The notes under the pieces were generated by a model. That model was not told the DNA's origin. It saw only the letters and a list, made by a program, of their open reading frames with translations, and made no database searches. Positions 1-6,633 of a stretch of DNA of 7,194 bases are shown here, piece after piece (position 1 is the stretch's first letter; each line of letters begins with the position of its first letter). The translations under genes were made by a program, and so were the position numbers. Origin of the DNA: JBDNIO01 sp041688215 (GTDB lineage Bacteria > Pseudomonadota > Gammaproteobacteria > Nevskiales > Salinisphaeraceae). The stretch is from NCBI GenBank assembly GCA_041688215.1, contig JBDNIO010000015.1:1-7194 (forward strand), written 5' to 3'.

Positions 1-12
1 GCGCCCACGCCC

Positions 13-2718
13 GTGCCCGAGAAAATCTATACGCAAAAGATGTTTACGCCGCCGACGTATCGCGGCGCGGTGCAGCGCAAGGCCATACTGGATCGTATTC
101 TTAACGACAGTTGCGCCCGCGTGGTGGTGTTGCAGGGCCCCGCTGGGCATGGAAAATCCACCCTGTTGCAACAGGCCAAATCCGCCTGCGAAGCGCGTGG
201 CGAACTCACCGGCTGGCTGACGCTGGACGAAGCGGATAACGACATCAGCCGCTTTTTCATCCACTTGCAGGCACTGCTGGCCTCGCTGGAAAAGCAGGTC
301 GATGCCGAATCACCCAATCTGCCGGAAAGAGTCGGCAAGGGCGGGCGCGCTCCACGCTCGGACTGGTGTGTAAATCGCCTGGCCCAGCTTGGCCAGCCGG
401 TAAGCCTGTTCTTCGATGAATTTCAGGTGCTAACCAACAAATCATTCCTGACGTTCTTTCGCGCGTTGCTCGAGCAACTGCCCGACCATGTCATGATATT
501 CATAGGTTCCCGGTCGCTGCCCGAATTGGGTCTGGCTCGCCTGGAAGTTAATAATCAGGCAATTCTTCTGCAATCCGAGGATTTGTGTTTTTCACAGGCA
601 GAAGTTCAGGACTTCTTCGCCGAAGCGCAGGATATGGATATAAACGCGGATGAAGTGGATGCCATTTTCGAGAAAACCGAAGGCTGGCCCGCGGCACTGC
701 AGCTTTACCGCTTGTCCCTGGTGCGCCCGGCCGTGCGTAAATCGCTGGGCAGTATCGAATCGTTTCGCCCGCATCAGTTAACCGACTATCTGGCCGACAA
801 CGTGCTTTCCCTGCAGTCGCCCGAGGCGCAGGAATTTCTGCTGCACACCGCCCTGCTTAATCGCCTTTGCGCACCGCTGTGTGATTTTGTGCTGGAACGG
901 GATGATTCGCAGGACATGCTGCAAAGTCTGGAACGTGCCGGACTGTTCCTGCGCAATCTGGATTCCGAGCTGCGCTGGTTCAAGTACCACACGCTGTTTT
1001 CCGGCTTTCTGGCCGAACAGCTCAAGCAGCAGGATCCCGACGCCGTGCCGGCAATCCACCGCCGCGCGGCGCAGTGGTTTCGTGAGCACGACATGCACGA
1101 CGAAGCCATCCACCACGCCATTACCGTGCGTGATTACGCATTCGCCGCACAAACCCTGGACGACTGGGCCACAGGTCTGATCATGGAAGCCGACCTGATG
1201 ACGGTCGAGCGCTGGTGCGACCGTCTGCCGCTGGACGAGATCGAAAAACGCCCCAATCTGGTGGTGAAGGCCGCTTACGCACTGGCGTTTTTACGGCGTC
1301 GGCAAAAGCTCGTGCCGATCCTGAAAATCCTGAAAAAACTCATGCATGAGGATAACGAGGATTTGCGCACCAGCCCGCGCATCGTCAGTTCCATGGTGCT
1401 GGTGATTCAGGACGACATCGCCGGCGCGCAGGATATTGTCGAGCCGGTCAACATAAAGGATGCAGAAACCGAAGACTTTAATGCATTCGAGTTGGGTGCG
1501 GCGGCTAATCTGAAAGGCTTTCTGGCGCTTACTGCCAGTGATTTCGAAGCCGCGCGCGAGCATTTAACCCTGGCCCGCGCACACGGCGAACGTGCCAGTG
1601 CCGCGTTTAGCTGGGGATATTCCATCAGCACCGCGGGCATGAATCTGATTGTCCAGGGCCTGATGCGCGAAGCGCTGGAATTATTCAGACTCGGCATGGC
1701 CGACCTGCGCACCTCGCTGGATGAGTCGGTGGCCTCGGCTGTGCTGCTGTCCTGTTACGTGCTGGCGCTATATGAAATTGACGATACCCAGGCCGCAGAA
1801 TCGAACTTCACGCAATACCATGATGTGATCGCCAACGCCGGTCTGCTCGATTACCTGTGCGTGGCCTACGTAACCATGGCCCGGATACATGATTGCAACG
1901 ACCGCCCGGCCAAGGCCCTGGAGCTACTGGAAGAGGCCGAAACCATCGGCCATACGAGCCTGTGGCCGCGTCTTGTGCGCAATATCGGTTGGGAGCGGGT
2001 GCGCCGTGCGCTGGTCAGCGGCGAACTCGACCGGGCCCAGGCCATTGCCAGCCGTATTGAGCCGGATGACGAAAAACCCGTCGACGGCTGGTTCCCGTTT
2101 TCCGAAGATACCGAGGGGCAGGCAATAGGCGAGATCCGTCTGGCCATTCACGACAACCGGCCCGAGCAGGCGCTTAAAATCATCAGCCGCGAGCTGGGCG
2201 TGGCGCAGCGCACGGGCCGCGTGCGCCGCCAGATCAAGCTGCATATTCTGGATGCCCTGGCCCACAAGCAGAACGGGGTGGACAACATTGCCCATCGCAG
2301 CCTGCGCAAGGCCCTGGCATTGGCCGAACCGGGTTTGTATCTGCGTATATTTCTGGATGAGGGCGCTGGCGTAGTGCAGATGCTGCGGGAAGATTACGCC
2401 GCCTATACCAGCGGCTCCGGCCAGCCCAATGCGAATGGCGACCCAACGCATGAGTTTGTGGAAAAACTCCTGCGTGCCGCCGGCGAAACCCTGCGAGATG
2501 ACGAGATGGCGCGTACCCTGCCGCTGGAAGAGCTCACCGATCGCGAGGCCGAAATCCTGATGCTGTTGGGCAGCGGTTTGTCGAACAAGGAAATCGCCAG
2601 AAACGTGTTTGTGTCTGAAAACACGGTGAAATATCACCTCAAGAATATCTACTCGAAGCTGCGGGTCGGCAGCCGCCTGCAGGCCACCAGCGCGGCACGG
2701 CAAATGGGGTTGCTATAG
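13..2718 (+). CDS. MalT-like LuxR-family ATP-dependent transcriptional regulator (5' end uncertain)
   Basis: This is a large STAND-type regulator of the MalT/LAL class, a cytoplasmic protein expected to bind ATP and an inducer, oligomerise and activate transcription. What is seen: a Walker A motif GPAGHGKST at residues 42-50, a Walker B segment VSLFFDE at 130-136, the GWP motif typical of MalT-type ATPases at 224-226, a KYHTLF motif at 324-329 matching the conserved YHPLF region, a long helical TPR-like middle (about 340-820), and a C-terminal LuxR helix-turn-helix. The HTH starts at LTDRE (842-846); its recognition helix lies around SENTVKYHL (868-876). At 901 residues the length matches MalT (about 900). 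The GTG at 13 has no Shine-Dalgarno in the 12 visible upstream bases, and that frame stays open to base 1. The true start could therefore lie upstream, or be the ATG at 40. No maltose gene is nearby, so the inducer and targets are unknown and malT itself should not be assumed. Confidence 0.9.
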   Translation: MPEKIYTQKMFTPPTYRGAVQRKAILDRILNDSCARVVVLQGPAGHGKSTLLQQAKSACEARGELTGWLTLDEADNDISRFFIHLQALLASLEKQVDAESPNLPERVGKGGRAPRSDWCVNRLAQLGQPVSLFFDEFQVLTNKSFLTFFRALLEQLPDHVMIFIGSRSLPELGLARLEVNNQAILLQSEDLCFSQAEVQDFFAEAQDMDINADEVDAIFEKTEGWPAALQLYRLSLVRPAVRKSLGSIESFRPHQLTDYLADNVLSLQSPEAQEFLLHTALLNRLCAPLCDFVLERDDSQDMLQSLERAGLFLRNLDSELRWFKYHTLFSGFLAEQLKQQDPDAVPAIHRRAAQWFREHDMHDEAIHHAITVRDYAFAAQTLDDWATGLIMEADLMTVERWCDRLPLDEIEKRPNLVVKAAYALAFLRRRQKLVPILKILKKLMHEDNEDLRTSPRIVSSMVLVIQDDIAGAQDIVEPVNIKDAETEDFNAFELGAAANLKGFLALTASDFEAAREHLTLARAHGERASAAFSWGYSISTAGMNLIVQGLMREALELFRLGMADLRTSLDESVASAVLLSCYVLALYEIDDTQAAESNFTQYHDVIANAGLLDYLCVAYVTMARIHDCNDRPAKALELLEEAETIGHTSLWPRLVRNIGWERVRRALVSGELDRAQAIASRIEPDDEKPVDGWFPFSEDTEGQAIGEIRLAIHDNRPEQALKIISRELGVAQRTGRVRRQIKLHILDALAHKQNGVDNIAHRSLRKALALAEPGLYLRIFLDEGAGVVQMLREDYAAYTSGSGQPNANGDPTHEFVEKLLRAAGETLRDDEMARTLPLEELTDREAEILMLLGSGLSNKEIARNVFVSENTVKYHLKNIYSKLRVGSRLQATSAARQMGLL

Positions 2719-2851
2719 GTTAAAGTGTTTCCAACGATGACTCAGGTTTCGCATAAATCGCGTCAGCTTCGAATACACCCAGACAACTCACCCGCTTCAA
2801 TTATGAACACAGAGGCGCGCGGACCTGATTCAGCGTGAGAGTCACTTAGGT
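2719..2851. other. Convergent intergenic gap with weak repeats
   Basis: This 133-nt gap lies between the 3' ends of the regulator (+) and the kinase (-). I see no ORF and no GC-rich hairpin followed by T residues on either strand. It does hold an imperfect inverted pair, TGACTCAGGT (2738-2747) and ACCTGATTCA (2823-2832), matching at 9 of 10 positions across 75 nt. It also holds an imperfect direct pair, TGACTCAGGTTT (2738-2749) and TCACTTAGGTTT (2842-2853), matching at 10 of 12. The role is unknown and chance is possible. Confidence 0.4.
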
Positions 2852-3745
2852 TTAAATCCGCGCCAGCAAGCGCCGGATCAGCCGCAGGGATTCTTCCCCG
2901 TAATGCTCGCCAAACAGGTTGAAGTGATTCAGCAGATGGTAGAGCTGGTAGAGCTCGCGCCGACGTGCACGGTAGCCGTCCGGTAACGGCCAGGCGCCGT
3001 TATAGGCTTCAAAAAACAGCGGAGAGAAGCCGCCGAAGAGTTCGCTCATGGCGAGGTCGGTTTCGCGGTCACCGTAGTACAGGGCCGGGTCAAACAATAC
3101 CGGCCGGCCCTGGTTATCCATGGCGGCGTTGCCGCCCCACAGGTCGCCGTGCAACAGCGACGCCTCGGGCTGGTGGTCTGCGAGCAAACTGTCCAGTTGC
3201 GTGAGCAATTGATTGCCTGACTTTGCCAGGGCCTGGGCCAGCGCCTGGTCACCGCAGGCGCCCGCCAGTTCCAGCTGATAACCGAGACGGTTCTCGCGCC
3301 AGAACTCCACCCAGTTGCCGGTGGTGGCGTTACGCTGCGGGGTGCTGCCTATGTTGTTGTCGCGCTCCCAGCCGTAGCGGGCGCGGCTAATGCCGTGGAG
3401 TTCGGCCAGGCCCTCGCCGAGCGCGGCCATGGCGTCAGGGCCCAGCGGCTGCAGATCGATAAATTCCATCACCAGATAAGCGCGTCCCGCGGCAATGCCG
3501 CTGCAAAGGGGGGCGGGCACACGCAGCGCGTTGACCATTCCCAGCTCGCGCAATGCGGCGGCCTCGGCGGCGAACATGGGCGCCAGGTCGGCGCGGTTGA
3601 GTTTGACGAAATACTGGCTGTCGCTGCCCTCTACCCGATAAACGTCGTTAATGCTGCCGCCGCCCACCGGCGTGTAGGACAGAATACGAAAGCGGTTGCC
3701 GGCGGTGTGCCGGACCTCTTCTTCGATGGCGTCCCAGGGCGTCAT
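2852..3745 (-). CDS. Fructosamine/ketosamine-3-kinase family protein (YniA-like)
   Basis: Members of this family phosphorylate C3 of the sugar on glycated amines (fructosamines, ribulosamines, erythrulosamines), which makes the adduct unstable and so deglycates proteins or small molecules in the cytoplasm. The protein has 297 residues, close to the usual 285-310. What is seen: a glycine-rich loop GGGSIND at 28-34, the ATP-binding lysine of the FVKLN strand at 48, an ExxAL helix at 61-65, the kinase catalytic loop HGDLWGGN at 199-206 with Asp201 as the presumed base, and the metal-binding FDPALYYGDRE segment from 218 with Asp219. HGDLWGGN plus DPA is diagnostic of the family. The ATG overlaps the exonuclease stop as ATGA, which fixes the start and implies translational coupling; only a weak AGG precedes it. 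The physiological substrate cannot be read from the sequence. Confidence 0.93.
   Translation of the reverse strand: MTPWDAIEEEVRHTAGNRFRILSYTPVGGGSINDVYRVEGSDSQYFVKLNRADLAPMFAAEAAALRELGMVNALRVPAPLCSGIAAGRAYLVMEFIDLQPLGPDAMAALGEGLAELHGISRARYGWERDNNIGSTPQRNATTGNWVEFWRENRLGYQLELAGACGDQALAQALAKSGNQLLTQLDSLLADHQPEASLLHGDLWGGNAAMDNQGRPVLFDPALYYGDRETDLAMSELFGGFSPLFFEAYNGAWPLPDGYRARRRELYQLYHLLNHFNLFGEHYGEESLRLIRRLLARI
3742..3745 (-). promoter_or_regulatory. ATGA stop/start overlap coupling exonuclease to kinase
   Basis: Read on the minus strand, the kinase ATG (3745-3743) and the exonuclease TGA (3744-3742) share an ATGA. This arrangement usually means terminating ribosomes re-initiate on the second gene. 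It supports a single transcript and both chosen boundaries. Confidence 0.8.
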
Positions 3746-4416
3746 GGGCCTGCTTCCGACAGAGGCCCCGCCAGAGACTTTAAGGCGTCCAGATCAGCGT
3801 AAATGGCATCCAGCGTCTGGCGTTCCTGTAGAAGGGCGACGGCGGTTTTGGCGCCGACGCCGAGCACGCCGGAAATGTTGTCGACCGCGTCGCCCATGAG
3901 TGCAAGATAATCCACAAACTGATCGCAGCGCACCCCATATTTGGCATGGATGGCGTCCGGGTCATAGCGAATATCCCGCGTGTAATCCCAGAGTACATCG
4001 TGTTCGCGGAGAAGCTGCGCCAGATCCTTGTCCGAAGACACTATCGTAACCGGCATTTGCCTGCGCGCCGCCAGGGTGCCGATGATGTCGTCAGCTTCAT
4101 AACGATCACTCACCAGCGCGCACATGCCCAGCACTTCCACCAGCGCATGGCAGTCCTTGACCTGTGCCTTCAGGTCGACCTGGGCAGTCTCGCGATTGGC
4201 CTTGTAAGCTGGATACAGTTCGTTGCGAAACGAGCTTTCCAGCGATTCATCAAAGGCTACGGCAATCTGCGCGGGCGCTTCGCGCTCGATCAACCCGCAT
4301 ATAAAATCGGCAAAGCCATAGACAACGTTCAGGGGCCGGTTATCCACTCCGCGCAGCGAATCGGGCAGCGCGTGATAGGCGCGGAATATGTAAACGCTGG
4401 CGTCGACTAGAAGCAT
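3742..4416 (-). CDS. Short 5'-3' exonuclease / flap endonuclease (Pol I N-domain or ExoIX-like)
   Basis: This is a stand-alone FEN-type nuclease related to the N-terminal 5' nuclease of DNA polymerase I and to ExoIX (Xni). The expected role is two-metal-ion cleavage of 5' flaps or DNA ends. I start it at the ATG at 4416 (224 aa, MLLVDASVYIF) because the family begins with this strand. A longer frame reaching 4512 would overlap the divergent gene and adds atypical residues. The acidic residues are present: Asp5, Asp56 (AVAFDE), EADD at 108-111 with Glu108/Asp109/Asp110, Asp129 and Asp131 (SSDKD), and Asp176/Asp179 (GDAVDN). A YKANR motif lies at 71-75, and the helix-hairpin-helix GVLGVGAKTA spans 183-192. 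The protein stops soon after that motif, so the last helices found in Pol I and in the 251-aa ExoIX are missing. No good Shine-Dalgarno is visible. The stop overlaps the kinase start by 4 nt. Confidence 0.85.
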   Translation of the reverse strand: MLLVDASVYIFRAYHALPDSLRGVDNRPLNVVYGFADFICGLIEREAPAQIAVAFDESLESSFRNELYPAYKANRETAQVDLKAQVKDCHALVEVLGMCALVSDRYEADDIIGTLAARRQMPVTIVSSDKDLAQLLREHDVLWDYTRDIRYDPDAIHAKYGVRCDQFVDYLALMGDAVDNISGVLGVGAKTAVALLQERQTLDAIYADLDALKSLAGPLSEAGP

Positions 4417-4435
4417 GGGTTGGGTTAGAGTAAAT

Positions 4436-4448
4436 GCAGGATTCCTGC
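4436..4448. repeat. Perfect 6+1+6 palindrome, candidate operator
   Basis: GCAGGATTCCTGC is a perfect inverted repeat of GCAGGA around one central T. It lies 24 nt before the ATG of the secreted-protein gene and 19 nt from the exonuclease ATG. Its size and central place between divergent genes fit a dimeric regulator site. No regulator is identified, and a transcript-level hairpin is unlikely with a 1-nt loop. Confidence 0.45.
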
Positions 4449-4462
4449 TAGAGCTTACCCAC

Positions 4463-4466
4463 GGAG
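4463..4466 (+). promoter_or_regulatory. Ribosome binding site of the secreted DUF4412-like gene
   Basis: GGAG lies 6 nt before the ATG at 4473. This supports that start, and with it a signal peptide beginning MRKPIF. Confidence 0.7.
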
Positions 4467-4472
4467 TTAAGT

Positions 4473-5228
4473 ATGCGAAAGCCAATCTTCTGTTTGGCAT
4501 TGCTGATGACACTATTGGGCACCCCGCCGGTGGCCGCCGATACTACATTGACTTATGACACCGCCGATGGCGAGTTTGTGGTCAAGGTGCGCCCGGGCCT
4601 GGTGCGCATAGACGACGCCAGCGATCGCTGGCAGTTGTATCGTGAAGAAACCGGCACAATTTATTCGGTAGAGCCTAAGGCCCGCAGCTACATAAAAATG
4701 GACAAGGCCGCCGCCGGCGCCATCCGTAACCAGATGCAGACACTGCGTGATCAGATGGAAAAACAACTGGCGCAGCTCACTGAGGCGCAGCGGGCGCAGG
4801 CGCGCGCGATGATGGTCGGCCAGATTCCCGGCCTGGATGGCAAGGAGCACAAAATAAGCCTGGAACCCACCGGCGGCACCGATACCGTGGCCGGCAAGAC
4901 CTGCAGGAAGATTCAGGTTCTGCGTGATGGCAAACCGCAGGAAAGCCTGTGCGTTGCAAACGCCGAAGAGCTGGGCATGGCGGGGGAGGAATTTGAAACC
5001 GTGGAGGCCATGTTTTCGCTCATGCAAAGCATGTTCGTCGGCACCGGGCTGGAACACATCGGCTTGCCCTATTTAAGCCTGGGCGGTATGCCGATTCGCT
5101 ATCAGGACCCGGTCAGTGGGCAAACCCGCAGCCTGAAGCATGTCAGCCATAGTAAGCTGTCCAGCCTGGCGTTCGAGATTCCTTCCAGTTATAAATCGCA
5201 GACTACCGCGGTCACTGGCAAACCGTGA
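4473..5228 (+). CDS. Secreted DUF4412-like protein of unknown function
   Basis: This 251-residue protein is predicted to be exported. Its N-terminus has a basic start (MRKP), a hydrophobic stretch at about 5-16 and a likely signal peptidase I site VAA|D after residue 22. Cys7 is too early and wrongly placed for a lipobox, so a soluble periplasmic protein is likelier than a lipoprotein. The mature part opens with beta-rich sequence (TLTYDTADGEFVVKVRPG). The pattern of an unfolding 'y.v.m..g.vriDd' strand, then 'iysVepkarSYikmD', resembles DUF4412-type proteins; this is a recollection of the pattern, not a search. A charged, Gln-rich helix with coiled-coil character follows at about 80-115. Cys144 (GKTCRKI) and Cys160 (ESLCVAN) could form a disulfide in the periplasm. 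No catalytic motif is evident. It is divergent from the exonuclease operon and followed by pntAA after 162 nt, so it is probably its own transcription unit. Confidence 0.8.
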   Translation: MRKPIFCLALLMTLLGTPPVAADTTLTYDTADGEFVVKVRPGLVRIDDASDRWQLYREETGTIYSVEPKARSYIKMDKAAAGAIRNQMQTLRDQMEKQLAQLTEAQRAQARAMMVGQIPGLDGKEHKISLEPTGGTDTVAGKTCRKIQVLRDGKPQESLCVANAEELGMAGEEFETVEAMFSLMQSMFVGTGLEHIGLPYLSLGGMPIRYQDPVSGQTRSLKHVSHSKLSSLAFEIPSSYKSQTTAVTGKP

Positions 5229-5390
5229 TCTACTGCTGCCCAATTAGCACGAAAAGGAATTTTGCGGGCAGTTACTAAAACTGTGAATGATCAGTTAGTA
5301 TGTGGCGCTTGGTTCATGGGCCGTGTCGGGAGAACAGGTGGTGCAACCCGCCAGCACGGGCCTCATCAAATCTTTTGAAGCAGGAACAAT
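5229..5390 (+). promoter_or_regulatory. Intergenic leader before pntAA with inverted repeats
   Basis: This 162-nt region has no gene. It should hold the end of the upstream transcript and the pntAA promoter. Three imperfect structures are visible. CTGCCC (5236-5241) pairs with GGGCAG (5266-5271) across 24 nt, perhaps a weak terminator. TACTAA plus CTG (5273-5283) pairs with CAG plus TTAGTA (5292-5300), with an AA bulge. GGGCCGTG, beginning at about 5319, nearly pairs with CACGGGCC (about 5355-5362), with one mismatch. TAGTAT at 5296-5301 could be a -10 box, but I see no good -35. It matches no riboswitch that I recognise. Confidence 0.4.
5382..5385 (+). promoter_or_regulatory. Ribosome binding site of pntAA
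   Basis: AGGA lies 5 nt before the ATG at 5391, supporting the pntAA start, which also aligns with the family N-terminus (MTVSIAVPKE). Confidence 0.7.
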
Positions 5391-6575
5391 ATGACCGTTA
5401 GTATCGCTGTCCCCAAAGAGGCCGCGAGCGGCGAAAATCGCGTTGCGATGGTGCCCAAGGTGGCCGAAAAGCTGCTTAAGCTCGGCGTCGAACTCATTAT
5501 TCAAAAAAACGCGGGCGAAGGCTCGCGTATTCCCGACGATGCGTATGGCGATGATGTAAAAATCACCGGCAAGGCCGCCGATGTTTGCGGTGCCGACGTG
5601 GTGCTGGCGGTGAATGCGCCGAGTGCAACCAACATCGCCAAGATGAAAAAAGGCTCGGTGCTGATCAGCTTCGTGCAGGCGCATCAGAACGCCAAGGAAA
5701 CCAAAGCAATGGTTGACGCAGGCATAACCTGTTTTGCCATGGAGCTTGTGCCGCGCATTACCCGGGCGCAGAGCATGGATGCACTCTCATCCCAGGCCTC
5801 GGCCGCCGGTTACAAGGCCGCGCTGATGGCCGCCAGTTCGCTGGAACGCTTTTTCCCCATGTTGACCACCGCCGCCGGCACGATTCGCCCGGCCAAGGTG
5901 CTGGTGATCGGCGCCGGTGTGGCCGGTTTGCAGGCGATTGCGACCGCCAAGCGACTGGGCGCCGCCGTAGAAGCCTACGACGTGCGCACCGACACCAAGG
6001 AACAGGTCGAATCACTCGGCGCCAAATTTCTGGTGGCCGAGGGCATTAAGGCCGAAGCGGAGGGCGGCTATGCCCGCGAGCTGACCGACGACGAAAAGAA
6101 AGCCCAGCAGGAAATGCTGGAGAAACGCCTGAGCCAAGCCGATGCGGTGATTACCACGGCCGCGATTCCCGGCCGCCCGGCGCCAAAAATCATCAGCAAG
6201 AAAATGGTCGAGTCGATGAAGCCCGGTGCGGTGATTGTGGATCTGGGCGCCCAGGGCGGCGGTAACTGCGAACTCACCAAGCCAGGTGAAACCGTGAAGG
6301 TGGGCTCGGTAACCATCATGGGCCCGATCAACGTGCCGGCCGAGTTATCCGAACATTCCAGTGAAATGTACGCGCAGAACCTGCTTAATTTCCTGCAGCT
6401 TATTGTGGTGGAAAAAGAGGGCCACACAGATGACAAGAACGACGACGACAAGAAAGCCCCGAAAGCGCGCGAGCTGAAAATTAACTGGGACGACGAGATT
6501 CTCGCCAAGTCCGTACTCACCCACGACGGCGAAATCAAGAACGAAGCCGCCAAAGAAGCGCTCAAGAAATCGTGA
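5391..6575 (+). CDS. pntAA: NAD(P) transhydrogenase subunit alpha, part 1 (PntAA)
   Basis: This is domain I of the proton-translocating nicotinamide nucleotide transhydrogenase, a peripheral cytoplasmic subunit that binds NAD(H) and passes hydride to NADP+ on PntB. At 394 residues it resembles the split Rhodospirillum rubrum PntAA (about 384), not the fused 510-residue E. coli PntA. What is seen: the N-terminal VPKEAASGENRVAMVP motif (7-22); the RQD loop RITRAQSMD with Arg122, Gln127 and Asp130, which binds the nicotinamide; and the Rossmann motif VIGAGVAGLQA (172-182) with acidic Asp197 (YDVR) at the end of strand 2. ITTAAIPGRPAP (255-265) and VIVDLGAQGGGN (281-292) complete the dinucleotide domain. 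After residue 343 an Asp/Lys-rich linker (DDKNDDDKK, 347-355) leads to a WDDEIL...THDGEI tail typical of the subunit. It is followed by pntAB after 58 nt in the same direction. Confidence 0.96.
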   Translation: MTVSIAVPKEAASGENRVAMVPKVAEKLLKLGVELIIQKNAGEGSRIPDDAYGDDVKITGKAADVCGADVVLAVNAPSATNIAKMKKGSVLISFVQAHQNAKETKAMVDAGITCFAMELVPRITRAQSMDALSSQASAAGYKAALMAASSLERFFPMLTTAAGTIRPAKVLVIGAGVAGLQAIATAKRLGAAVEAYDVRTDTKEQVESLGAKFLVAEGIKAEAEGGYARELTDDEKKAQQEMLEKRLSQADAVITTAAIPGRPAPKIISKKMVESMKPGAVIVDLGAQGGGNCELTKPGETVKVGSVTIMGPINVPAELSEHSSEMYAQNLLNFLQLIVVEKEGHTDDKNDDDKKAPKARELKINWDDEILAKSVLTHDGEIKNEAAKEALKKS

Positions 6576-6581
6576 GTCGGC

Positions 6582-6609
6582 AGGCGTGCGAGCTAACCGC
6601 CTCACGCCT
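6582..6609 (+). repeat. Hairpin between pntAA and pntAB
   Basis: AGGCGTG (6582-6588) and CACGCCT (6603-6609) form a perfect 7-bp inverted repeat around a 14-nt loop, beginning 7 nt after the pntAA stop. No T tract follows, so it is not a typical terminator. It may protect the upstream mRNA or set the relative output of the two subunits; that role is inference. Confidence 0.5.
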
Positions 6610-6620
6610 AACTAACATTA

Positions 6621-6624
6621 GAGG
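6621..6624 (+). promoter_or_regulatory. Ribosome binding site of pntAB
   Basis: GAGG lies 9 nt before the ATG at 6634, giving pntAB its own initiation signal downstream of the intergenic hairpin. Confidence 0.55.
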
Positions 6625-6633
6625 CTAAAACGA

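Larger units (their letters stand above)
4417..4472. promoter_or_regulatory. Divergent intergenic region, probable bidirectional promoter area
   Basis: These 56 nt separate the exonuclease-kinase operon (-) from the secreted-protein gene (+), so promoters for both should lie here or extend into the coding ends. I cannot assign a convincing -35/-10 pair on either strand. The palindrome in the middle, listed separately, is the only clear signal. Confidence 0.5.

Noticed and set aside
162..175. Perfect 14-bp palindrome CCTGTTGCAACAGG
   Set aside because: It lies inside the regulator's coding sequence just after the Walker A motif and encodes part of the following helix; it is most likely chance.
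1924..2703. 259-codon open frame on the minus strand, opposite the regulator's C-terminal part
   Set aside because: It lies wholly antisense to a region with convincing TPR and LuxR HTH coding. Its translation shows no recognisable motif, and GC-rich codon bias commonly opens antisense frames.
4417..4512. N-terminal extension of the exonuclease to an ATG at 4512
   Set aside because: The extra 32 residues are not family-like, overlap the divergent gene start at 4473, and would place the palindrome inside coding sequence; MLLVDAS is the family's normal start.
4512..5057. 181-codon minus-strand frame opposite the secreted-protein gene
   Set aside because: The plus-strand gene has a ribosome binding site, signal peptide and coherent protein; the antisense frame has none of these.
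5301..5370. Possible riboswitch (ZTP/pfl- or guanidine-like) in the pntAA leader
   Set aside because: A few bases resemble the CCGCC...GGGC element, but the conserved core and pseudoknot pattern of these classes cannot be traced, and pntAA is not a usual target.
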